From Phaffia rhodozyma (taxonomy: Eukaryota > Basidiomycota > Tremellomycetes > Cystofilobasidiales > Mrakiaceae): a DNA stretch of 64,000 bases. This document shows positions 49,340 to 61,924 of the stretch, piece by piece. The translations under genes were made by a program, and so were the position numbers. The stretch lies in contig JACGZH010000007.1 of assembly GCA_014706385.1 (NCBI GenBank), forward strand, positions 1,123,501 to 1,187,500. Direction: 5' to 3'. The notes under the pieces were generated by a model. It searched no databases. It was not told the DNA's origin and saw nothing but the letters and a program-made list of their open reading frames with translations. Every line of letters begins with the position of its first letter. The stretch's first letter is position 1.

Positions 49340-51138
49340 TCAGAGGGAAGCCTCGATTTTCTCCTCCCTTCCATCAGCCCATCGGGCGGTGACAGACCCG
49401 TCCTGTGGAGCCCACCCGAAAAGCACAGAGCGAAAACAAGATGAAATAGAAAAACACAAGCATCGGTCCGTCAGAGATATGCTCTCATGAAAACGACAAG
49501 GCAAAAGGAAGAAGAAAGGGATATGTGCTCGAACCTCATTTCCAAAGTAAGCGGCCTTGGCAAGGTCAACAAATAGCCCGACCTCGACCACACCGGTGAG
49601 AAGCTTGATGTCAGTCAAAAGCTTTATAGGCGGTGACATTCCATTCAGGTCAAGTAAAGAGACAGGAGAAATTGCGCGATGTCAGCATACATAGATCCGA
49701 CTTTAAATGAAAAAGTAAGAGGAAAGAGAGTGGGAAACAAACCTGGGCAGGGTTGAGGTAGATCTCCTCAGGGAAGACGGCGTCGATGACAAACCCTCCA
49801 TTGTCAGTCACGACCGGTCCTTTAATGATAAACAAAGCGAATCCAGAATCAAGTGATTTCTTCGGTCAGTCTTTCCGACAAAGAAGTTATCAAACAAGAA
49901 AAAGATGAACAGGTCAGACTAACCAGCCTTCATCTTGCCCATTCGAAGACCAGCCTTAATAGCTCCCAACTTCTGCAGTCGGAGAAGAACAGCAGAGTAT
50001 GCGAACTGAGCGACTTCAATAGGGACTCCTTGCTTCCACTAAGCAGCATCAGAAAATGAATCTCGATAATCAATCAGCCACTGAAAGATAAAGGTTTCGG
50101 AGAGAAGAGAGAAACTGGACCAACCGTCGTGCCGAGGATCGACGAGTTCTTTCGGTAATCAGCCACAATGACCCAACTGTATGATGTAAGACCTTGGCTT
50201 AGTATCCCAAGCCGAAAGCAGAAGGGCGAGACGTCCAAGATGAAGAAGAGCTCAGAAAATAGGTTCTCACGTCTCGGCGGCCTCAGCGAGGACCTTTTCC
50301 CTCAATTGACACGCTCCTCCTCCCTTGATGGACTGAAGGTTGGCGTCCACTCTATTCACCAAAGACAGATATAACCCCCAAGGAAGAAAGAGACATTGGG
50401 GTTTGCCGTCAGACAAGTGTCCCTTCGATCCAGATTGCGCCAAGGGACTTACTCATCAGCTCCGTCAATAGTCACATCGATAGAGGGGTACTGCTCCAGA
50501 TCACCTAGCGTTAATCCAGCCGAAACGATCAACTCTTTGCTCTGGAAACCTATCAGTTGCTCAAAACCAAACGGTCCAAACAGCAGCAAGTCAGACCTTG
50601 ATTCGTCTCGACGAAAAAAGAAGAGATAGAGAGCCGACTAACCAGTAGGAATGAAAATTCGACCGAGGTTGGCTTCAGGACCCTGCTCTTTGATCCTGTC
50701 CACCACGTAGGGGACAGTCGACCCAGATCCAATTCCAATGATCTATCATAAACCCCGAATTGAATATATCTGGTCAGTCTCGAAAAGATGACAACAGAGA
50801 AATAGAACATCCAATCAACCAACGAACAAACCTTGTGGTCTTTCCTGATGTGGTTATCGACAGCAGCGAAAGCAGCGAGCCTCTTGGCAGCCTCAATGGG
50901 AGCCAACTGAACAGTCGACGCGGGAAGGGTCGGTGCATTTGAGACGGACTCGGAAGTCTAGCAGGATCAGGAGACGTATCCAAAGCAAGAGAGTTGGAGA
51001 GTACCCGAAAAGAGAGAAAGAATGGGTCTTTGTTGCAAAGTTCGGCAGAGATGCAGGGAGCAACCCCAAAAGAAGGGGCCTACATACGTTTTTCGCAGGA
51101 GGGTTGATCACCTCGGACTTTGTGTGCAAGTCGGCCAT
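49340..51138 (-). CDS. RKI1: Ribose-5-phosphate isomerase
   Basis: Type A isomerase interconverting ribose 5-phosphate and ribulose 5-phosphate in the non-oxidative pentose phosphate pathway; cytosolic. The ATG at 51138 opens [18 protein letters not shown], and the second exon gives [20 protein letters not shown]. Family blocks follow in order: [20 protein letters not shown] (about 50745-50690), [20 protein letters not shown] then [10 protein letters not shown] (about 50540-50460, catalytic Asp residues), [19 protein letters not shown] (about 50330-50275), [17 protein letters not shown] (about 49790-49745), [20 protein letters not shown] (about 49610-49555), and the end [19 protein letters not shown]. 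Eight or nine exons; complete, with no anomaly. Confidence 0.95.
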
Positions 51139-51789
51139 AGTGCTGAATGTAACTTTTGAAGAGACAGGAAACAGGAGAGATCTCGAAGAACGAAGATATA
51201 GTCTGGATAAGATTAACCGACTCAGTTTGGATAAGGATGATGGACGAGAGAGACGAAAAGAGAGATGGCAAGATTCAAATCAGGATGAGAATTGAAAAGA
51301 GGATGTAATTCGTCACTCGTTTCTGAAGTTTGACGTCCGATCGGCTGTCCAACCTACCCTTCTCATCTTCCCCGTCTCTCCAGTGGTCTCTCTCTGAGAA
51401 CGTGTCCAAATGCTATACAAGATTAAATTTATGCAATCCAAAATGAACAAGCGCAAAAGAGACAGACTAATAAGAATTATATGCGCAGAATGATACAATC
51501 CAACTTGAGACCGAAGAGTTGACCGAAGAGTTTACCAAAGAGTTTACCAAAGAGACGGAAAAAAGCATTTACAAATACAATAGGAACTAAACAACGTAGA
51601 GAACCAGTAATGTCACTATAGAACAAGGAAATCTTAACGAGGGTGGCAGGCAAGACAGTGTAGCGATAGAACATGTTCCTTCTGGAGATAAATAATAAAG
51701 AGGTTTGACTAGATAGAGGTGCTGGCCTCTGTAAGTGATTTAGATAAAGCTTTGTAAAATGGTCGTACGAATTCATGCAAACTGTCAGA
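51139..51789. other. Intergenic, RKI1 upstream region
   Basis: 650 bp between the RhoGAP stop and the RKI1 start, both on the minus strand. It should hold the RKI1 promoter and the RhoGAP 3' UTR. It includes a 12-bp tandem repeat (51511-51556). No gene is called. Confidence 0.45.
51511..51556. repeat. 12-bp tandem repeat
   Basis: Nearly four copies of CCGAAGAGTTTA/CCAAAGAGTTTA. The minus strand would read repeated LFGK, but in a frame with no recognisable protein. Confidence 0.85.
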
Positions 51790-55450
<3,661 letters not shown>

Positions 55451-55764
55451 AAGTTTTGTACTTTTTTTTCCTCGGAGCGCCACGGCTGAGTTCCAAATAA
55501 GACCTAGAGGAAACAAGCGGACCTTATGAGGTCGAGCTCGTTTCACTCCTTTGAAAAAGGAGGAGAGAGCGAGAGCAGAAAAGAGTCGAGAATGAAAGCA
55601 AGCTGAAGAAGGGAAGGGTATCGGGGAGACTGAAGCTAAATAACAGAATCTGATCGGATGGACAAAGTCGATAACACGTGACTGATCGAGGCACAGCCTT
55701 AAATCTCTAAACTTCCCGCTTACTATGATTTCAACCCTGGATTCCTACTCTGCCAACAACGACA
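55451..55764. promoter_or_regulatory. Divergent promoter RhoGAP gene / PCC1
   Basis: 314 bp shared upstream region with CACGTGAC at 55675-55682. No gene seen. Confidence 0.45.
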
Positions 55765-56278
55765 ATGACCATGAGCGATCCAATAAAGAAACACACGATG
55801 TACAGATAGTTCTTCTGATTGTTTGCCTCTCTGTCTTCTTTCTACATGGGAGTTGTTTCTGGTACACTTGACTGATTTAGTCGTATTTCTTCTCCTGCCT
55901 TTTCTCCCTTGCCTCGAATCAAGTACGTTCAACTTTCCTATTCCCTCTCCGTCCCATGCGTCCATCATCAAACGGACGCTCGAGGTAGATGGCGAACGAA
56001 CGCCTCGAGAAGTTAAGACTACAATCTTAGATAAAGGAGACAGTTTGGAGATGTACGTTTCTAGGTCGACATGGTTTTCTCTGGCTCAATAGTCAATCTG
56101 ACAAGCGGTTCTTTTGATATGGTTTCGTGTCGGCTTGCCTAACTCCCATCTATGCCCTAGTTCGATTGCAACGTCCACGCTGAGGTTACTTCGAATGAAC
56201 GTAAACTCGATGTTTGAAAAGCTAGATCTAGTTTTAAGGACCGTAGATGCATTCGAGTCTCCGGATCTCATGGCTTGA
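55765..56278 (+). CDS. PCC1: KEOPS/EKC complex subunit Pcc1
   Basis: Small dimerising subunit of the KEOPS complex, which makes the universal tRNA modification t6A; yeast Pcc1 is also linked to transcription and telomeres. Exons are 55765-55799 (35 nt), 55924-56052 and 56161-56278, giving 93 aa, a normal size. The spliced protein reads MTMSDPIKKHTITFNFPIPS, then HASIIKRTLEVDGERTP, EVKTTILDKGDSLEISIAT and LRLLRMNVNSMFEKLDLVLR, ending TVDAFESPDLMA. The strand-helix-strand layout and the RTLxVD and LRLLRxxVNS blocks are typical of Pcc1. The frame holds across both introns. A second ATG at 55771 could also serve as the start. Confidence 0.88.
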
Positions 56279-56486
56279 CCGGATTAGTCGATATTTATTG
56301 TTTATAACAGACAAACCATCTCGAGTGAAAAGGATCAAGGTGATTGCCAACGATGATAACAACAACAACATGATTGATCAAATGAGACAAGTAAAGGAGA
56401 TAGAAAAACTACAAAGGAAAGACAGAAAAGCCTCTGAACAACCAGTCGGCTTGATTCTCTTCTTTTATTTCTTGGGATGCAGATGT

Positions 56487-58052
56487 CTACTTGGCGCCGA
56501 CCTTCTCTTTCACATCCTCAACAGCCTTCTTTCCCTTTGCCTTGCCCTCCTCAATCTTTTTCTGGCCTTCCTTGGCAACCTCCTTCGCCTTTCCCTTCGC
56601 CTCATCGTACTTTCCCTCTGCCGCGTTCTTGCCTTCCGCCAATTTGGCCTTTCCATCCTTGACCAAATCCTCAGCCTTCCCCTTGACCTCAGCGTACTTG
56701 TCCTCGACCTGGGCCTTCAATTCACCCGTCTTCTCCTGTGCCTGGTCCTTGAGCTCACCAGCCTTGTCCTTGGCCTGGTGAGCGAGTTCCTCAGCCTTGG
56801 CCAAAGCTGCCTTTGACTGAGGCTTGAAAACTCCACCGGCAAGGAATCCACCGGCAAGAATAGCTGCGAGGACGAACAATCCTTGCTTCTCTGCAGAGCT
56901 CAAATCTCGACTGGTCTCCTCAGCAGAAACGAGCGGATCTTCGATCCCAAGATCAGAGGTGGTAGACGTTCCAGAGACAGGACCTCCACCAGGGTGGGTC
57001 GAAGTCGAAGCGGCGGTGTAGACCTTGGGAACGAAAGCCTCGGGTACCTGTGATTGAGAAGGCGAATCGCTAGTACTCGGGAACTTGTCCGAGTGGAAGG
57101 CGAGGATCCACGGCTATTGAATAGTGATAAAAGAATGGAAAAACAGGAGACAGAATGGGTTGTTGGTAATTGTCGTGAAGCTGTATATTACATGACATAT
57201 ACTCAAGACTAACGATAGGGGTAGCAGATTCGGGCTGGTCTCGAGAATCAGGGAATTTGAGGTCCAATGTCATCTTGCTCTGTCCGAACGGGTTCTCCGG
57301 CACTAATTTCAATCCAAGTATCATGTACACGAAAACAAAACCAAAAGCCTTTGTCAAAATCAAGATATAACTGGAGTGGAAAGAAAAGAGGAAAGAAATT
57401 GTCTTGTAAAAAGAGGAGATACTTACAGCCAGGAGCGACCGTATCGGATACCAAGATGTCACCACCTAATGCAGGCTCGATCGCCTGGGATGCGACTGGA
57501 ATTGACGGAGGAACAGACAACTTCTCGGTCGAGATCGCCGGTCCGTTGTCCCGAACCTTGAGGGCGTCCTCGGCACTGACAGTGGTCTCTTTGGTAGCGG
57601 ACGTCGAGGCCTGTCGTCTAGATGGGACAGGAGGAATCTGTTGGGCTTGCTCAAATTCTTGTAGCTTTCGGATCAGATCTTTTTTTAGCTTGCTGCCACC
57701 GCTGAATAGGATCAAAATGACACAACACAATACAACATAAGGAAAGGAAACAAGCCGTCTCTTATAGGTCAGTCTTGGCTACTCCTACACTCGATTCATC
57801 CCATCATTGATCTGGGAGACAAGAGATAAAAATATCGGATAAAGATTGGCAAGGATAGGAAACTTACATAGCGATGTTTCGCTTGCTAAGCTCTCCCTTC
57901 AGTTGAGAAACCGTTTGTTTCTCCCAAGGGCCTTGGGAGAGCAAGACAGACGAAGCCAACTGGCGCTGCTGAGCAGGAAGCATAAAGTGAGGCTGAGCCT
58001 GGACCTGAGCGACCGCTCTGAGAGAGCCAAGAGATCGAGTTGAACGGAGCAT
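56487..58052 (-). CDS. SAP-domain mitochondrial protein (Aim34-like)
   Basis: Resembles yeast Aim34, a mitochondrial membrane protein with a SAP motif; exact function unknown. The ATG at 58052 opens MLRSTRSLGSLRAVAQVQAQ, an Arg/Ser-rich, acid-free presequence. The SAP-like helix pair is WEKQTVSQLKGELSKRNIA (about 57930-57875) joined across an intron to GGSKLKKDLIRKLQEFEQ (about 57700-57650). A Ser/Ala-rich middle leads to VSAEETSRDLSSAEKQGLFV and a membrane segment LAAILAGGFLAGGVF (about 56870-56830). The C-terminal 110 residues are Lys/Glu/Ala/Gly repeats of about 11-20 residues, such as KAEELAHQAKDKAGELKDQA and KGKAEDLVKDGKAKLAEGKN, like LEA or apolipoprotein helices. The last exon is uninterrupted to the stop at 56487. 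Confidence 0.75.
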
Positions 58053-58418
58053 CGCTTGTGATTTGTTATGTGTATATGGCTTTGAGTTGAGGTCTAGATA
58101 CAGGGAGAAAGAGATGGGTGGTTGGTTGTTTAGTGGGAGTGGAAAGTGAATGAGCAAAAAGAACATCTCGTCTAGCCATTCCCACCTTAGGTAGATTTTC
58201 AACATAAATATCAAATTAAACAATATCAAATAATTTTCATCGTGTCCATGACATTATCGGTTTTCCTTCGATGAATATGCACTTCAAAGACCAACAGAAC
58301 TTCCTGCCTTTTCTCTTTACTCTAGCTTTGATAGTCATTTGTTATGGAGGGATACATATTATTGCTACAGAAGCCAATCAGCTCTCCTAACAACAGTTAG
58401 GAGGGGCAAGGGAATAAA
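58053..58418. other. AT-rich intergenic, upstream of Aim34-like gene
   Basis: 366 bp between two minus-strand genes: promoter of the Aim34-like gene and 3' UTR of the small gene to its right. AT-rich near 58200-58240. Nothing else seen. Confidence 0.4.
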
Positions 58419-58929
58419 TTATTTGAAGGCGTTGAGACCTCTGTTGATCTCTTCCTTTCCGGAAGCAAAGGTGTTGCTTTTGGACTGAGTTTCTAGACCA
58501 GCATCTGCATTGGTAGCACCAGTTGTAGTGGTGGTAGTGGTAGTAGTGGTACTACTCCTTCCAGCAATGCTGATTTATCAACATCAGTCGCGAGACAATT
58601 AAGGAAAAATTGACGATCTCGGTGAGACTGTTGGTTTTCAAGAGAAGCGATGGTAAGAACGGAAACTAACCCGTCGCCTAGTCCATCAGCCGCCGAGTTG
58701 ATTGAGCCTCGAATGACTTCTCCAGCACCTGTTCCAAAATAACCATCGTTCCCATGGTTCAGATCAGAAACGAACTATATCGAACAACAGAAATGAAAGT
58801 GACAAAAGGTTCAGAACACTCACCATGAAATACATTCCATCCGCTTTTCACAGCATTGGAGATCGAATTGGCAGTGTTATTTGAAGTAGACGAGGTCGTA
58901 GTGGTAGTTGATTCGATAGGGTTGGACAT
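58419..58929 (-). CDS. Small unrecognised protein, GWNVFHGAGE type
   Basis: I do not recognise a named family, but short fungal proteins with a 'HGAGE-IRG' block of this kind are familiar in basidiomycetes. Three exons: MSNPIESTTTTTSSTSNNTA (from 58929), then ISNAVKSGWNVFHGAGEV; a second exon with IRGSINSAADGLGDG; and a third with a Thr run, GLETQSKSNTFASGKEEI and NRGLNAFK (stop 58419). About 100 aa, low complexity at both ends, amphipathic centre. A stress-related or LEA-like role is only a guess. Confidence 0.6.
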
Positions 58930-59436
58930 GTTTATCAATGATAGAGGTGATGGTGAAGTTGTGTCGACAGGTGATTCAGTCGGTTTTGTTGTGTAAGCAA
59001 AAGCGGGAAAAAGATGGAAAGATGCGGTTAGGGTTAGGTTGACGTCATCGAGTACAGAAGGACGTTCAGGCTAACCGATTTATGATCACCATTGATATCG
59101 ACGGAGGAGGGACATCTGATGGCCTTCTAGGACAAATGAAGAATAGGAAGAGGCCCCAAAACGAACATGAAATCGAGAAGAAAAAAACATTAATAGGAGT
59201 AATCTGTGAATATGAAGCAACAAGAGAGCAGACAGGATAAGAGCTCAAGAAAGAGGGTGGATAATACACGAAGGCTTGTCATAGATGTGGTGATGCAAAG
59301 TAGGATGATTTTCGGTTTAGGGAAAGGATGAGAAGAAGTGCTGCTCAAGAGAGCTATGTATGAAGAGGTAATGTGTAAACAAACAAGGAAAGTAAACAAG
59401 GTACAGGCGGTGGACAAGGTTCCGGTAGCTCAGATA
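58930..59436. other. Intergenic, small-gene promoter region
   Basis: About 500 bp between two minus-strand genes. Nothing recognisable beyond AG-rich runs near 59160-59230. Confidence 0.4.
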
Positions 59437-61357
59437 TCAAAACTCAAATCCTTCGAACAGGTCGTCGTGAGTTTGATCTTGGTCCAACTCAGTAGCCAAT
59501 CCTGCTAAAAGCTCCCTTCCTAATCGATGATCTCTAGCCTGCAATGCTGCCCACTTGCTCTTGCCGTTTAATCTTGCTGATCCGGAACTAACTCCTTTTT
59601 GTTCCGGGGTAGCTCTGCTCTGTCTAAGCGCAGACGGTGCTCCAGGCCTAACAATCTTAGAACCTGACAAGGACGAAGCAGACGGCGTCGTGGATGACAT
59701 AATCGAAAGTGGACGAATTGTAGGAGGTGGTCCGTTCTGTGTTTTGGTCGTCGCCGTTGCAGAGGATTTGGATGAGGTCGAAACCGAGGATAGCGGCCGT
59801 CGGCTGACAGAGGGAGTCGAAGATGGGGCTCGAACTGTGCTAAGATGATTGGAAGCAGAGGAGGGAGCGTCCCGTTTGGTGGTAGATAAAACAGAGGGCG
59901 GAAGAGATGAGAAGCCAATGCAGGTCGATCGAGAGTCTCTAGAGTTCGAATTTGCTCGAGCAGAGATTGTCGACGGTGTGGGACATCGTGGCTGATTAAG
60001 GAGGACATAAAGTTCTTCGTCCGAGTCTGATACAATCGTGGGATGGTATCTAGTCAGTAAGTATTGAAAACGGAGACAAAGGCATAAGAACAAGAAGCAC
60101 GCGTACTTAAATCCTTCAGATTAAGATCTAAAGATCCATCGCGATAGTCGTCATCCAGAACGATATCGACGGGAGGAGGCAAATCAAAGAAAGAGGATCC
60201 TCCAAGGAATATGGCAGTGCTTCGAACCCTTTGTCCAAGATCGGTCATATCCAGTGTATCATATGGGAGCTCGAAAGGTTCATCTGAGTGGAATAAGAAA
60301 ATAGAAGGAGGACCAAACGCGTCAGATATGGCGAATCAAAGTAAAAAGCCAAGTCAAGCATCAATACTCACCAACAAAGCCTCTGTTCATCTCTTCAATC
60401 TCGTCGTCTTCCTCCTCGATCTCAAGCACATTTTCTTCGACTAGCTCGCCAAGACCTGGTCCAGCTCCAAGAACATCGGGATCCTCGATCTCGAAATCTA
60501 CTACCGGATATCTCATTCTCGCCGCAGGTGTGGAGAATCCCGGATCTACTTGTCTTGATGGAGAATGAGTACTAAGAACATTTGATGACTTGTTGGGTGA
60601 CCGAGATAGATTATTTGAGGAGGTTGAGGAGGAGAGCGGGGTATGGAGCTGCTTAGATCGTCGACGCGTTCGATTGGTAGACGGAAGAGGAGTTGAGAGG
60701 ATATTTGTCAGTTGCTGAGTCGGCGAATGAGATTGGCCTAGGGAGGTTCTCTGAGTTGGATGAGGCGTTCGGAGGACATGCTGAGGAGTAGGCGCTGGCC
60801 GTGACTTTTTCAGTGTCGGTGGTGGCTGGTTCGAGTTCGGTTTGGCCAATGCGCCGTCTTTGGAAGACGAATTCAGCTGGAGGGTGCCTGATGCCTTGGG
60901 TGACCCTCGATTGGTTTGTAAGGTAAACAGTCTTCTAGGTTCTGTTGAAGGACATAGATGTGTTTCATACCAATTTGTTGAAGAGAAGAAGATAGAACGC
61001 TCAGATGAGCTATCCGAGGACAGCCAAGACAATGTGAGGGGAGGAGAGAGAATGCCCGAACGAACCTATCATCTGTCCATCTTTCCCTTCGCCTGTTTTC
61101 GAATTACCAAGATTGACTCCACCCTCGGTCCAAATCTTTTCTTTCCCTCTACCCGTTTGAGTGGTCTGAGGCGGCTTTCCTCCTAGAAGGACGGATGTCT
61201 TTGTGAAGGGCGTCTTGACGTTGGGACGACCGACGGTTCGAGCACCTGCTGTTGCAAAAGAGGATCCGGCCAGTCCTATTCGGAGCGGCGTCCTGGACGG
61301 CAAGTGGTATGTATTTTCTTTATCATGGAATGTATGAGCTAGAGAGCGATGTAACAT
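59437..61357 (-). CDS. KEN-box protein, candidate securin
   Basis: Not matched to a known family with certainty. The ATG at 61357 opens MLHRSLAHTFHDKENTYHLP, with a KEN degron at residues 13-15, followed by SRTPLRIGLAG and GRPNVKTPFTKTSVLLGGKP. This short, basic, degron-bearing N terminus before TP-rich repeats recalls securin (Pds1/Cut2/PTTG). The middle is Ser/Thr/Pro-rich with many SP/TP sites (about 60900-60550), then an acidic segment starting RYPVVDFEIEDPDVLG (about 60515) through EEEDDEIEEMNRGFVG. Further exons give FELPYDTLDMTDLGQRVRS and FFDLPPPVDIVLDDDYRD (about 60290-60130); the end is THDDLFEGFEF. Five exons. The securin call is inference from degron, layout and acidic C-terminal half; another APC/C substrate is possible. 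Confidence 0.5.
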
Positions 61358-61924
61358 AGTGTATAGGAGAGGAAGGTTGCGCTAGGGAAGGGGACAGAAA
61401 AGAGGGTCGAAAGAAGAAGAAGAAGAGAGGATGTTTCTTTCCGTGTCTACAGCGAGGGTGAGTGTATCCGAAAGGAAGAACGAGAAGAAGACGCGTGAAA
61501 GGAATACACATAGCACAGCAAACGCGCTTCAATCAGTCACGTATCTTCATCACGTGACACGATTCTATTTTCGGACGGTCTGTGCTCAATCATCCCAACA
61601 CGTTCGTTCCCATTCAATTGACATTTTTCTTTTTGCCTTCTTCTCTCTCTTCCACTCACTCACTCACTCATTCACTTGCTTGGTTCTATCTCTCGCTTTG
61701 GTCTTTATAGCATAGGCACACACTGACGTTCATCTTGGACACTTACTAACTGAACCCCGAGCACTGGGTGATCGTCAGTCTGCTTCTGTCTTTGTTACCT
61801 ATCGAACAATCTTGGATCCGAGCTCACTTTATATCCTTCCCGTAATTACCTCTTTCCTAAAATAAATTCTAGTCCAACCATTTTGTTGAATGGTTCATCC
61901 GAGCATCCTTTTTCTCAACCCATC
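61358..61924. promoter_or_regulatory. Divergent promoter KEN-box gene / Mg2+ transporter
   Basis: 567 bp shared upstream region. It carries ACGCGT at 61491-61496, 134 bp from the KEN-box gene ATG, and TCACGTGAC at 61550-61558. The leader near the transporter is T/C-rich. A gene is not seen inside. Confidence 0.5.

Noticed and set aside
61883..61924. Upstream extension of the Mg2+ transporter frame
   Set aside because: It would begin at TTG; the first ATG in frame is at 61925.
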